Shown: positions 23,876 to 32,970 of the stretch, in pieces | Position numbering within the stretch: the stretch's first letter is position 1 | Layout of the letters: each line of letters opens with the position of its first letter | Origin: Oscillospiraceae bacterium | GTDB taxonomy: Bacteria > Bacillota > Clostridia > Oscillospirales > Ruminococcaceae | Assembly: GCA_017461565.1 (NCBI GenBank) | Contig: JAFTXQ010000003.1 | Location: 1 to 64,000 of the forward strand | Direction of reading: 5' to 3' | DNA: 64,000 bases | Position numbers and translations under genes: made by a program | Notes under the pieces: model-generated | The model's input: only the letters and a program-made list of their open reading frames with translations | What the model was told of the DNA's origin: nothing | The model's database searches: none

Positions 23876-23945
23876 TAAAACAAAGGCAAAAACCTTAAAA
23901 AACGGTATGATATCGTTGTTTTACCTGCCTATAATGTCAAAGCTC

Positions 23946-23974
23946 TTGATTTTTTCGGGTTTTTGTGTTATACT
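23946..23974 (+). promoter_or_regulatory. promoter of rnpB
   Basis: TTGATT (23946-23951), 17 bp, TATACT (23969-23974), placing the start about eight bases later, at the first strand of helix P1. Confidence 0.75.
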
Positions 23975-23981
23975 TAGCTTC

Positions 23982-24338
23982 GTGACTTCATTATATGACC
24001 GCGGGACCCGCAAGGGTAATGAGGAAAGTCCGAGCATCACAGAGCAGGGTAGCTGATAACGTCAGCCGAGGGCGACCTTAGGGCTAGTGCAACAGAGATA
24101 TACCGCATTGCTGCAGGCTTCACCGCAGTGGTGTAAGGGTGGAAAGGCGAGGTAAGAGCTCACCGGGGTGCAGGAGACTGCACTGCCATGTAAACCCTAT
24201 CCGATGCAACACCGATTGGTGCGGGGGATAACACGTCTGCTCGGCGTGCCCCGTTGTAAGGTGGCTTGATCCTGTCGGCGACGGCAGGGCTAGATAGATG
24301 GTCATACACGACAGAACTCGGCTTATCGATGGAGTCAC
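23982..24338 (+). ncRNA. rnpB: RNase P RNA
   Basis: The catalytic RNA of RNase P, which trims tRNA 5' leaders. Conserved core strands are present: GAGGAAAGTCCGAGC (CR-I) around 24021-24035, and ACAGAACTCGGCTTAT (CR-V) around 24311-24326. Ends are set by helix P1, where GTGACTTCAT (23982-23991) pairs with ATGGAGTCAC (24329-24338). It has its own promoter and is followed by a strong terminator. The length of about 357 bases is normal. Confidence 0.97.
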
Positions 24339-24350
24339 TTTTTTTGAACA

Positions 24351-24386
24351 AAAAATCCGCACAGTTTTTCGGCTGTGCGGATTTTT
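24351..24386. terminator. bidirectional terminator between rnpB and the MazG-like gene
   Basis: A 14-bp perfect stem (24351-24364 with 24373-24386), AAAAA on the left arm and TTTTT on the right, between convergent genes. Confidence 0.9.
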
Positions 24387-24388
24387 AT

Positions 24389-24715
24389 TTACCATCTTTT
24401 CATATTTTTCTCATATTTTTCGGCATAGGTCTGCTTAAGTTCCTCTGCGGTGATTCCGTAGCAAAGCAGAACATCATTATAATACATAAGCGCATCCGCA
24501 AGCTCCTCAACAAGCTCTTTGCGTATCTTATCATTTTCACAGGCATTTGTGCTGCCGTTCTTTTTGATGATGTCTATAACCTCGCCAATTTCTCCTATCA
24601 TCCACAGCAGCTTGTTTTTTCCGACTTCGGGGGAGATATGTTCCCATTTGTCCTTGTATTTCTCCTGAAGCTGCATCTGCATGGTGAGCATTTCATTTAT
24701 GCTGAAATCACTCAT
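24389..24715 (-). CDS. MazG-like nucleotide pyrophosphohydrolase
   Basis: 108 residues from the ATG at 24715, preceded by AGGAGAAG; longer in-frame starts are inside the glycosyltransferase gene. The all-alpha NTP pyrophosphatase signature is present: GEIGEVIDII, then EELVEELADALMYY, supplying the ExxE and ExxxD Mg2+ ligands. It resembles the MazG/dimeric dUTPase superfamily; the nucleotide cleaved is unknown. It overlaps the end of the GT2 gene by eight bases and is the last gene of the glmU-to-MazG unit. Confidence 0.8.
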   Translation of the reverse strand: MSDFSINEMLTMQMQLQEKYKDKWEHISPEVGKNKLLWMIGEIGEVIDIIKKNGSTNACENDKIRKELVEELADALMYYNDVLLCYGITAEELKQTYAEKYEKNMKRW

Positions 24716-25700
24716 GGTTGCTCTTCTCCTGCCTTTCATAGGTACGCTCACTGATAATATATCTCGGACGTTGCTTGACCTCCATATACATCTTGCCAAT
24801 ATACTCTCCGATAACGCCGATGGAGATAAGCTGCACTCCGCTGAAAAAGCACAGTATACATACAGTAGACGCCCAACCGCTTACCGTATTTCCGATGATC
24901 TGTTCTATTATCGCCCAGATAACGCCGATAAAGCTCAGCACCGCAACGAACATTCCAAATGAGAATATCATCTTGATAGGCTTTATTGAAAGACTGGTTA
25001 TTCCGTCAAATGCTAGATTAAGCATCTTGCTCAGCGGATAATGGCTCTTGCCTGCAAGCCGCTCATTGCGCTCATAAGTGACGCTGGTGCTCTTGAATCC
25101 GACCAGCGGGAACATTCCACGCAGAAACAGATTTACTTCCTTGTAATTTGCAAATTCCTGAAGCACCCTGCTGCTGACAAGCCGATAGTCCGCATGGTTA
25201 TACACGACCTCTGCGCCCATTGCGTTGAGCAGCTTATAAAAGCCCTGTGCGGTGGTGCGTTTAAAGAATGTATCCGTTTTACGGCTTGAGCGCACGCCAT
25301 ACACTATTTCACAGCCGCCGAGGTACTCGTCTACCATCCTGTCCATGGCATTGATATCATCCTGCCCGTCGCAGTCGATACTTATAGTAATATCGCAGAT
25401 ATCCTTTGCCTCCATAAGTCCTGCAAGCACGGCGTTCTGATGTCCTCGGTTTCGGCTCTGGGATATGCCGATATAATGCTCATCCTCTTCTGACAGCCTT
25501 TCGATGATGCTCCATGTATCATCTTTACTGCCGTCGTTGACAAACATGACACGGCTGTTGTCGGTTATTTTACCTGCTTCTGAAAGCTGCTTAAGCTTTT
25601 CGAGGAACATGGGCGCTGTAACAGGGAGCACCTCCTGCTCGTTATAGCAAGGCACAACAATGATAAGTCTCGGTAACACAGCAACCCCTCCTTTTGTCAT
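24708..25700 (-). CDS. family 2 glycosyltransferase, GtrB/DPM1-like, membrane-bound
   Basis: 330 residues. The N-terminal GT-A domain has VVPCYNEQEVL, VNDGSKDDT and the DCDGQDD motif (DxD-type) for nucleotide-sugar and metal binding. Two transmembrane helices follow (about 235-260 and 272-295), and a basic cytoplasmic tail. The family transfers a sugar from UDP-sugar to polyprenyl phosphate, making a donor for surface glycan decoration. Its start overlaps the preceding unknown gene (ATGA). Being in one unit with glmU fits a role in the envelope. The exact sugar is unknown. Confidence 0.88.
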   Translation of the reverse strand: MTKGGVAVLPRLIIVVPCYNEQEVLPVTAPMFLEKLKQLSEAGKITDNSRVMFVNDGSKDDTWSIIERLSEEDEHYIGISQSRNRGHQNAVLAGLMEAKDICDITISIDCDGQDDINAMDRMVDEYLGGCEIVYGVRSSRKTDTFFKRTTAQGFYKLLNAMGAEVVYNHADYRLVSSRVLQEFANYKEVNLFLRGMFPLVGFKSTSVTYERNERLAGKSHYPLSKMLNLAFDGITSLSIKPIKMIFSFGMFVAVLSFIGVIWAIIEQIIGNTVSGWASTVCILCFFSGVQLISIGVIGEYIGKMYMEVKQRPRYIISERTYERQEKSNHE

Positions 25701-27013
25701 ATTCCACTGTCGATAAGAGACAGCGCCATGCCGGCAGGACCATAGCGACGGAAGAAGTCATTCAGGCGCTCCTTGGTCTCGGGCAGCTCTGCGATCCTGT
25801 CGGAATAGGAAAGCATCTGATACAGCATAAAGAACATGACTCTTGCCGCAATATCCTCTCCCATCGCAAAATACTCTGAAAGTCGGTCAGTGGCATTCTT
25901 CAGTGTCTCGGCACGTGCCGCAACTATCGCAGGCACTTCACCCTCTGCTGACAGCGCTGAATACATTTCCGCTACGCTGACCATATTTTCCTTGACTGCG
26001 TTTTCTATCTGCTCCATGGAAAGCCTGCCCTCATCGCAGAAGCTACGTAGCCTTCGGCTTGCTTTTATGTAGATATCATCAGACTCAGGCTCTGCTGTAA
26101 GGGACGAACCAGGTGACATCTCAACGGGCTGCTCTGAAGCTTCTGAGGCATTTTCACACTGGATCTCTTCGATCGCTGCAACTGTATTCTGTGCAGAAGC
26201 CTCTTCGTTTTCCGAGACATCTGTATCGATCATATCTTCGGTTTCGTGTGGAGATATCGGCTCATCAGAGTTTATCTCGTTTATCGAATCAAGCAGATAT
26301 GACATTGTTTCCTCACGGCTCATGTCATCGGGAAGCCGATCGTCATTATTGGTTATGGGCTCTTCTGACCGTGCGACGCTGTTATCTGCAACAGAGACTT
26401 CGGCGTCCGATGAAGGTAATACCATATTCTCTTCGGAATCGTTTTTGTCTTCACTTTTTTCGGCGGATATCCACTCTATCTTGCCGTCAGGTATCGAAAC
26501 GATCTGTGGTTCGGGCGCAGGCTCTTTCAATGGATTGGGTATCTTCTGTTCGGCAGGAACAGGCACTGTCACGGCAGGAATATCTCCCGCAAAGTGTTCC
26601 ATAGCTCGTGCTGTACATTCGGCATGAAGCTGAGTGAGCTTGTCCTCCCGCATCGTATAGTATATCCTGCACAGTGAGTTTATTAGCTGGCGCAGGAAAA
26701 ACTTGTTAAGCGAACAATCTGTTATCCTTATACAGCCTGTCGGGGAGTCTATCTGAAGCTCGTCGTCAAAGGTGGTCTCGTAGCTTTTGATGATAGTGAC
26801 AGAGCAGATCTGCTTATATCCGATACGGTACACCGTACCGCTGAAATTGGTGCGTATTTCATCGCAAAGAAACGCAATGCCACGGCTGCCATCTCTTGCA
26901 CCCGAGGTGTCGATAATTCCGAGCGTCTCCTCGGGGGGCGCAAAGGTGCAGTACTTCCCCGCCTCAAACAATGCGGTGACTTTTCTGCCGAAATCGTTCA
27001 CCGTTTCAAGCAT
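25697..27013 (-). CDS. unknown acidic cytoplasmic protein in the NAD-salvage unit
   Basis: About 438 residues from the ATG at 27013, one base after the pncB stop; an ATG nine codons earlier would overlap pncB. I do not recognise a family. The N-terminal 150 residues look like a compact alpha/beta domain with a PH-like or GRAM-like strand pattern (FEAGKYCTFAPPEETLGI, VYRIGYKQICSVTIIKSY), ending in a helix. Residues about 160-310 are disordered, rich in Glu, Ser, Asp and Pro. The last 120 residues form helices (SRRLRSFCDEGRLSM to ALSLIDSG). No signal peptide or catalytic motif is seen. Translation is coupled on both sides, to pncB and to GT2. Confidence 0.65.
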   Translation of the reverse strand: MLETVNDFGRKVTALFEAGKYCTFAPPEETLGIIDTSGARDGSRGIAFLCDEIRTNFSGTVYRIGYKQICSVTIIKSYETTFDDELQIDSPTGCIRITDCSLNKFFLRQLINSLCRIYYTMREDKLTQLHAECTARAMEHFAGDIPAVTVPVPAEQKIPNPLKEPAPEPQIVSIPDGKIEWISAEKSEDKNDSEENMVLPSSDAEVSVADNSVARSEEPITNNDDRLPDDMSREETMSYLLDSINEINSDEPISPHETEDMIDTDVSENEEASAQNTVAAIEEIQCENASEASEQPVEMSPGSSLTAEPESDDIYIKASRRLRSFCDEGRLSMEQIENAVKENMVSVAEMYSALSAEGEVPAIVAARAETLKNATDRLSEYFAMGEDIAARVMFFMLYQMLSYSDRIAELPETKERLNDFFRRYGPAGMALSLIDSGI

Positions 27014-27014
27014 A

Positions 27015-28463
27015 CTACCTTTCGCCTCCTTTGCTTTCAAGCAGGTCGTGCTTTATATCCCACAGCTTCCAGGAAAGGTCAACATAGTAGCTGTGCGGAT
27101 TGTCGAAACGTTTTATCTGATCCCACAGCATATCAAGCTGGTCTGCACAATATGTGCGGATATCCTCTATCGCGGGAAGCTGATATACCTGCTCTCCGTT
27201 TATGAATACAGGCACCTGCAAAGGCTTTGCTGTGAAATCCGTAAGAGTTTTCTTCTTCCATGTGAAGTGGGGATCGAATATCGTAAGCGGCTTGCTTTCA
27301 TCTATCTCCTCGTCCCATACGCACAGAAGATCCGCTGCCGCCTTGCCCGTTTCATTATCGAAAAGGCGGTACGGCTTTTTGAAATGCGGATTGGTTATCT
27401 TTTCAACGTTCTCGGATATCTTTATCTTGGGAGTTATTTTTCCGTCACGCTCTGTTGCGACAAGCTTATAAACTCCACCGAAAACAGGCTCGCTCTTTGC
27501 GGTTATCAACCGCTCGCCTACGCCGAAAATATCGATCCGGGCGCCCTGTCTGAGCAGATCGGTTATTATATATTCGTCAAGGCTGTTGGAGGCAACTATC
27601 TTACAATCGGGATAGCCTGCTTCGTCCAGCATCTTTCTTGCTTCTATCGAGAGATATGCGATATCGCCCGAGTCCAGTCGTATTCCCTTGGGTCTTGCGC
27701 CAAGCGGCTTGAGTACATTGTCGAACGCCTTTATCGCATTGGGTACACCGCTTTTAAGGACATTATAAGTGTCCACCAACAGCGTGGTGCTGTTCGGATA
27801 GGTGCGGCAGTATTCCTCAAAGGCCTCAAGCTCCGTGTCGAACATCTGCACCCATGAGTGAGCCATCGTGCCTGTCGCAGGTACGCCGTAAAGCTCGTCC
27901 GCCAGTACGCATGCAGTGCCTGCACAGCCTGCGATGTATGCCGCCCTTGCTCCGAGAACTGCGCCGCTTGCACCCTGCGCACGCCTTGAGCCAAACTCTG
28001 AAACGGCTCTGCCGTCTGCTGCCTGTACGATGCGGCTTGCCTTTGTTGCGATAAGCGACTGGTGGTTCACAAGCAGCAGCACCATAGTTTCGATAAGCTG
28101 CGCCTGAATGGCGGGAGCACGCACCGTAATTATCGGTTCGTGCGGAAATACGGGAGTTCCCTCGGGGATAGCCCAGATATCGCCTGTGAACTTAAAATTA
28201 CGGAGATATTCAAGAAATCCCTCTTCAAAGATATTCTTGCCACGCAGAAACTCTATATCCTCATCAGTGAAACGCAGGTTATTGATATACTCAACGACCT
28301 GCTCCAGACCTGCGCATATTGCATAGCCGCCTCCATCGGGGACACGGCGGAAAAACATATCAAAGTATGCGATACGCTGAGCGTACTCTGTCTTATAATA
28401 ACCGTTGCCCATTGTAAGCTGGTAGAAATCACACAGCATAGAGCAGTTCTGTTCATTGATCAT
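27015..28463 (-). CDS. pncB: nicotinate phosphoribosyltransferase
   Basis: 482 residues, the long Gram-positive form. It makes nicotinate mononucleotide from nicotinate and PRPP. Visible landmarks: the N-terminal LCDFYQLTMGNGYY typical of the family, the FGSRRAQG segment, the GTMAHSW motif and IRLDSGDIAYLS with the PRPP/carboxylate residues. GAGGTAAATT precedes the ATG. It follows the nicotinamidase gene after 37 bases, so the two make a complete nicotinamide-to-NaMN salvage route. Confidence 0.96.
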   Translation of the reverse strand: MINEQNCSMLCDFYQLTMGNGYYKTEYAQRIAYFDMFFRRVPDGGGYAICAGLEQVVEYINNLRFTDEDIEFLRGKNIFEEGFLEYLRNFKFTGDIWAIPEGTPVFPHEPIITVRAPAIQAQLIETMVLLLVNHQSLIATKASRIVQAADGRAVSEFGSRRAQGASGAVLGARAAYIAGCAGTACVLADELYGVPATGTMAHSWVQMFDTELEAFEEYCRTYPNSTTLLVDTYNVLKSGVPNAIKAFDNVLKPLGARPKGIRLDSGDIAYLSIEARKMLDEAGYPDCKIVASNSLDEYIITDLLRQGARIDIFGVGERLITAKSEPVFGGVYKLVATERDGKITPKIKISENVEKITNPHFKKPYRLFDNETGKAAADLLCVWDEEIDESKPLTIFDPHFTWKKKTLTDFTAKPLQVPVFINGEQVYQLPAIEDIRTYCADQLDMLWDQIKRFDNPHSYYVDLSWKLWDIKHDLLESKGGER

Positions 28464-28500
28464 AATTTACCTCAAAACCAAAGCTACATATAGTAAGAAT

Positions 28501-29019
28501 TCACAGCACCTCTATCTGCACCCCACGCATGCTGTCAAGCGCACGTTTGTGTGCCTCGGGGTCAGCTGTACCGCAGGCGTTTCCGTCTACGACTATCCTC
28601 GATTCGGGGAGTGCCGCCTTTGCTATCACGGCATTGGAGATAACGCATATATCCGTAACAAGACCGCAAAGCTCCACCTCATCGAAGCTGCACTTTTTCA
28701 GCAGGTCTGCAAGCTCCATTGAGCCAAAAGAGGGCTTCTTTATCACAATATCGCCCTCGCACACGGCGTCAGCGACCTTTCCGTAAATCTTATGTCCCTC
28801 CGTGCCGTCGATACAATGTACGATGGGGAGCTTTCTGCCCTCGGCAGTATCAAGGTAATTCTCACCGTGGGTATCCAGTGTGAATATCACCTGTCCGCCT
28901 TCCTTACGGCACTTGGTTATCTTTTCAAGGATAACAGGCTCCAGAAGCTCTGCACCGTCAAATCCCAGTGCGCCGTTAACGAAATCTATCTGATAATCCA
29001 CTACCACCAATGCTTTCAT
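28501..29019 (-). CDS. pncA: nicotinamidase (isochorismatase-like cysteine hydrolase)
   Basis: 172 residues. The catalytic triad is visible: Asp8 (VVDYQIDF), Lys95 (VIKKPSFG) and Cys125 (LVTDICVISNA). The metal site DTHGENY (Asp49, His51) is also there. It hydrolyses nicotinamide to nicotinate for the neighbouring PncB. AGAGGTAATGAT precedes the ATG. It lies 23 bases after glmU, in the same direction. Confidence 0.93.
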   Translation of the reverse strand: MKALVVVDYQIDFVNGALGFDGAELLEPVILEKITKCRKEGGQVIFTLDTHGENYLDTAEGRKLPIVHCIDGTEGHKIYGKVADAVCEGDIVIKKPSFGSMELADLLKKCSFDEVELCGLVTDICVISNAVIAKAALPESRIVVDGNACGTADPEAHKRALDSMRGVQIEVL

Positions 29020-29042
29020 ATCATTACCTCTTTACATCGCTT

Positions 29043-30407
29043 TTATTTCTTCTTACGCTTGAAGTTCTTGTCCCAGTTTTCCTTTGTGCGTGTAGTTCCA
29101 CGCTCAACAACCAGAGCATAAGCGGGTACATTCTTGGTGACTGTCGAGCCCGCCGCCGTTGCAGCACTGTCGCCTATCTCAACAGGGGCGATAAGGTTTG
29201 TGTTGCTTCCGATAAAGGCATGATCGCCTATCTTTGTACGGTACTTGTTTATTCCGTCGTAATTTGCTGTGATGCTGCCGCAGCCGAAGTTTACGCCTCT
29301 GCCTACATCGCTGTCTCCGACGTAGGTAAGGTGTCCGGCAGCCGTGTTCTCACCGATCTCGGAGTTCTTGATCTCTACAAAGTTTCCGATCTTTACGCCA
29401 CGGTGCAGTATGGTGCCGGGACGGAGCTGAGCAAAGGGTCCGACCTTTACATTTTCCTCTATAACCGAGCTGTACGCCTGTACGTTGTCCAGCCTTACAT
29501 TATTTCCTATATTACAGTTTTCGATGTGACAGTTTGCGCCGATCATACAGCCCTCGCCTATCTCGGTGTTGCCGAGAATGATCGTGTTGGGCATGACTGT
29601 TGTATCACAGCCTATTTTAACATCTGCACCGATGATTATGCCATCCGTTGCAACAAAGCTTACGCCGTTGTCCATGTGCTTTTCGATGATATCGTTTCTT
29701 GCTATCGTATTAAGCTCGTACAATGCCTTTCGTGTATTGGCGCCCAGTACGATCTTGGGGTTTGCGGATGTGTAAGCCGCACGTTTCTCCATAAACTCCA
29801 CGCAGTCGGTGAGGTAATATTCGCCCGCTGCATTGTTTGTCGAAAGCTTTGGAAGTGCCTCAAGCAGCTTTTTCGAGTCAAACCAGTATGCTCCGCTGTT
29901 TACCTCGGATATTTTTGCCTCATCCGGGGAACAATCCTTTTGTTCACGTATTGCGGAAAACTCGCCGTTATTTCGGATTATCCTGCCGTAGCCGGAAGGC
30001 TCTGCTATTTCTGCGGTGATTACTGTCACTTCTGCGCCCTTTTCAGTGTGACAGGCAAGAGCTGCCCTTATGGTATCGCTGTCGATAAAGGGAGCGTCAC
30101 CGTTGAGCACACATACGCAATCGGTTTCAGAGATGACTTCTGCGGCACACTTTACTGCATCGCCTGTACCCTTTTGCTCTTTCTGCAGACAGGTGACAAT
30201 ATCTCCGTCACGTGACGCAATATACGCCTCTGTCATTTCAGCTTTATAGCCTGTAACAACGGCGATCTTATCAAAGCCGAAATCCGTTGCCGTATCCAGT
30301 ACCCAGCCAAGCATAGGCTTACACAGCACCTCTGCCAGCACCTTAGGGCGTTCAGATTTCATGCGCTTTCCTGCGCCGCCTGCCAGAATAATACAACCTG
30401 TCGTCAT
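29043..30407 (-). CDS. glmU: bifunctional UDP-GlcNAc pyrophosphorylase / GlcN-1-P acetyltransferase
   Basis: 454 residues from the ATG at 30407; a TTG nine codons upstream is closer to the AAGGG sequence but would add residues before the usual start. The N-terminal uridyltransferase domain starts IILAGGAGKRMKS, with KPMLGW and LNGDAP. The C-terminal domain is a left-handed beta-helix built of hexapeptide repeats (from about 250), with HLTYVGDS and NYDG active-site segments. It produces UDP-GlcNAc for peptidoglycan and other glycans. It is the first gene of a six-gene unit ending in the MazG-like gene. Confidence 0.97.
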   Translation of the reverse strand: MTTGCIILAGGAGKRMKSERPKVLAEVLCKPMLGWVLDTATDFGFDKIAVVTGYKAEMTEAYIASRDGDIVTCLQKEQKGTGDAVKCAAEVISETDCVCVLNGDAPFIDSDTIRAALACHTEKGAEVTVITAEIAEPSGYGRIIRNNGEFSAIREQKDCSPDEAKISEVNSGAYWFDSKKLLEALPKLSTNNAAGEYYLTDCVEFMEKRAAYTSANPKIVLGANTRKALYELNTIARNDIIEKHMDNGVSFVATDGIIIGADVKIGCDTTVMPNTIILGNTEIGEGCMIGANCHIENCNIGNNVRLDNVQAYSSVIEENVKVGPFAQLRPGTILHRGVKIGNFVEIKNSEIGENTAAGHLTYVGDSDVGRGVNFGCGSITANYDGINKYRTKIGDHAFIGSNTNLIAPVEIGDSAATAAGSTVTKNVPAYALVVERGTTRTKENWDKNFKRKKK

Positions 30408-30442
30408 TATAACAAACCAACCCTTCTTAATCAATATATACT

Positions 30443-31645
30443 ATGGAATTTATACTATACTTTATACTGCGCCGTTTTTTTGTTTCTTTCCGTGAGGACA
30501 CAGACTGCTTCACCCTGCGTAAGGGGTTGATGCTGCGGCGTGTATACCACATCCCACGTAGCGCCGTGATCTGCGCCGAAACGAAACGAACACCGCTTCT
30601 GCGGCTTTTGAAAGGGCAAAAAGTGACTCTCTGTACGCTTTCGGGGCAGGTGTCGTTCTATCTGAGAAACAGCGAAAAATTTGAAATACGCATATCTCCG
30701 GTAATATACAAAACCATACGACCGAAATTCAGAACAGTCCTGCTGAGCTCGTTCAGCCGAACAAAAGCATTGGGCGGCACCGCAGTGTTTGCGGTCACAA
30801 TTTCACGCATAGGAAGCGTGTTTGGCAGTGATTATTATGACAAAATAATAATCACGATAAGTCAGACCGCAGAAGATCTGCGAGAGATGCTCGAAAGCCT
30901 GCGCATAGCTGTTCCCCAAATAGCAGCGATCGCCACTGTCTTTGTTGGCGTCGCCTGGATCTTTTCATTCATGCGCAGCATATTGCGGTTTTGTCGTTTC
31001 AGGATATCTTTGGGACGTGGGTATGCCTGTGTGCGTCACGGTTTTGTTACATTGTATGAGGAGGTGTTTGTACCTGATCACCTCGGCACAGTGATCGCCC
31101 GAGACACTCCATCAACGCTTCTATTCAAAGCGGCTCCGTTGTATTTGTACAACAGAATGATTCTTCCTGCCTTGTCAAAGAAAAAGCGAAGCAGCGTGCT
31201 TCGCACTTTTCTTGGAATTACACCGCCTGATAGTCTCAGCTTTTCTCCGCCGAAACGGGCGTTGTTGGGGCATATTGCTGTTCCGTCAGGATGGGGCGGC
31301 GCTGCCGCAGTGCTGTTAGTGCTGTGCTATCTGAATAACGCTGCACCGATACTCCGCACTGTTCTGTGGGGAGTTGTACTGCTGAGCCTGTGGCATTGTA
31401 TTACATTTGCAGCTTATATGAAGCGTACGGGCATAAGTAATGACAAGCATATTGCCGCCGCTTGTGCACGCAAATCAGGGGCGCTTCTGACGGTGTATAT
31501 CCACCCGGGATCCGAAGCATACAGACGCATCGACCGCAATCCGTTCCAAAAACGGTCCGGGATGTGTGATCTGCGGTTATTCTACCGCAGCGGATTTAAG
31601 CTCCGTCTGAGGAATATGCAAGCAAGCGATATCAGCGAACCTTAG
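30443..31645 (+). CDS. bacterial PH (bPH_2, YdbT-like) membrane protein
   Basis: 400 residues. Two bPH_2 (DUF304) units can be seen: one around residues 20-75 (LRKGLMLRRVYHIPRSAVI), and one around 190-245 (LGRGYACVRHGFVTLYEEVFVPDHLGTVIARDT). Four hydrophobic helices lie between and after them (about 108-125, 153-175, 283-300, 305-328). YdbS/YdbT-type proteins are membrane proteins, some linked to resistance to secreted antimicrobials; the role here is unknown. It diverges from glmU with only 35 bases between starts, and its 3' end overlaps the convergent decarboxylase gene by 14 bases. Confidence 0.75.
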   Translation: MEFILYFILRRFFVSFREDTDCFTLRKGLMLRRVYHIPRSAVICAETKRTPLLRLLKGQKVTLCTLSGQVSFYLRNSEKFEIRISPVIYKTIRPKFRTVLLSSFSRTKALGGTAVFAVTISRIGSVFGSDYYDKIIITISQTAEDLREMLESLRIAVPQIAAIATVFVGVAWIFSFMRSILRFCRFRISLGRGYACVRHGFVTLYEEVFVPDHLGTVIARDTPSTLLFKAAPLYLYNRMILPALSKKKRSSVLRTFLGITPPDSLSFSPPKRALLGHIAVPSGWGGAAAVLLVLCYLNNAAPILRTVLWGVVLLSLWHCITFAAYMKRTGISNDKHIAAACARKSGALLTVYIHPGSEAYRRIDRNPFQKRSGMCDLRLFYRSGFKLRLRNMQASDISEP

Positions 31646-32921
31646 TAATAACAGCAACTTCCTTCACATTGTAAAGACGCAGTGCCTCTGCTGCCTCATC
31701 GCTGATTATTTCACCGGGCATCACAAGAGGAACGCAGGGAGGACAGGGAGCGATAATTCCGCCGCACACAAATCCGATAGCCTTTGCAAGCGGAACCTTT
31801 TTCTGCGGCATGAACATAGCATCATAGGCAGGGAGCGCTGCTTTTGGCTTAAGTACGGGATACACTGCCTTGGGGATAGGCTTCTTTTGGGGGATGAGCG
31901 ACATAGCTGTGAGCGCACGCTGACAATCCCTGTGGGTAGTTGCGGCGGAGAACAGAAGCACCGCATGGTTGCGGTCTGACATCTCGCACTCAACTCCGTT
32001 CTGGCGCAGCTTGTCTGCATAATTGAAGCCGTTGTAGCCGTATTCGTATGCGTTTACAACAACACGGAGCGGATCGCTCTCTTTTATCGGTATCTCAAAG
32101 CCCTCAAGCTTTCTCTTGAGGTTAGCTACTGCCTCACAGGCAAAATTAACTGCATCGGGGCGCTCGGTTATGAATTTGTTGAACTTGTCAAGGCTCTCCA
32201 GCATAAGGTAGGAGGGACTGGAAGAACCGAAGGCCGCCATCATCTCCTTGGCACGTGTGAAGTCTGCGCCGCCTGCAAAATGCAGATATGCGCCGCCTGT
32301 AAGAACAGGGAGAGTCTTGTGGGCAGATTCCGCACTCATTACCGGGAAACCGAATTCTGTCGGATGGAGATATTTTTCGCCGAATTTTGTTTTGTCTACA
32401 AATTTCAGGTATGCTCCGTGTGCATTGTCGCAGACAACGGGAAGCTTTGTGTTGGGCAGACGGCATACTCCGCCGAGATAGTCGATATTTGTCATAAATA
32501 CAGCATCGCAGCCGTCAAGCGCACTGCCGCTGTAATCAACATCAGCGCTGAGATATTCCTCGGGATACAGCCACTTTACGTTCATGTGAAGCAATGCGGC
32601 TGCGGAAATAAGGCTCTTGTGAGAGTAACGTGAAGCGGCGATGGTCTTGCAGCCCTGAGATTTCAGTATAGCGAGAGCGGCCTGTATTGCAAGCGTACTG
32701 CCACCGCAGGAATAGCAGGTCCTGTCAGCGCCGAAAAGCTCTGCGGCGTTCTTTTCGCTTTCGCCGATAATGCTCTTGGTGCGGTCTGTTTCATAAAGAC
32801 TGTCCGCACCCTCGATCTCTGTGATGTCATGGGGGGTAGCGCCATTATGTCCGGGCATGTGCAGTCTGAGGGCGCCGCTGGTTGTGTATTTTTCTAAGAA
32901 GTCAGAAATAGGTGTGTTCAT
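31632..32921 (-). CDS. Orn/Lys/Arg-type PLP decarboxylase
   Basis: 429 residues, the short Gram-positive form of the fold-type I basic amino acid decarboxylases. The PLP lysine lies in ESAHKTLPVLTGG. LHMPGHNG near the N-terminus and the SCGGSTLAIQAA segment are typical. It lacks the large N-terminal wing domain of E. coli enzymes. It should make a polyamine or diamine (agmatine, cadaverine or putrescine); the substrate is not resolved. TGGAGTAATT precedes the ATG. Monocistronic, convergent with the bPH protein. Confidence 0.87.
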   Translation of the reverse strand: MNTPISDFLEKYTTSGALRLHMPGHNGATPHDITEIEGADSLYETDRTKSIIGESEKNAAELFGADRTCYSCGGSTLAIQAALAILKSQGCKTIAASRYSHKSLISAAALLHMNVKWLYPEEYLSADVDYSGSALDGCDAVFMTNIDYLGGVCRLPNTKLPVVCDNAHGAYLKFVDKTKFGEKYLHPTEFGFPVMSAESAHKTLPVLTGGAYLHFAGGADFTRAKEMMAAFGSSSPSYLMLESLDKFNKFITERPDAVNFACEAVANLKRKLEGFEIPIKESDPLRVVVNAYEYGYNGFNYADKLRQNGVECEMSDRNHAVLLFSAATTHRDCQRALTAMSLIPQKKPIPKAVYPVLKPKAALPAYDAMFMPQKKVPLAKAIGFVCGGIIAPCPPCVPLVMPGEIISDEAAEALRLYNVKEVAVITKVR

Positions 32922-32970
32922 ATAATTACTCCATTATCATTTTAATCGTTGGTTCTCAGGTAATACATTA

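Noticed and set aside
29010-30215. A 401-codon frame antisense to glmU
   Set aside because: A shadow of the hexapeptide repeats of GlmU; no ribosome site.
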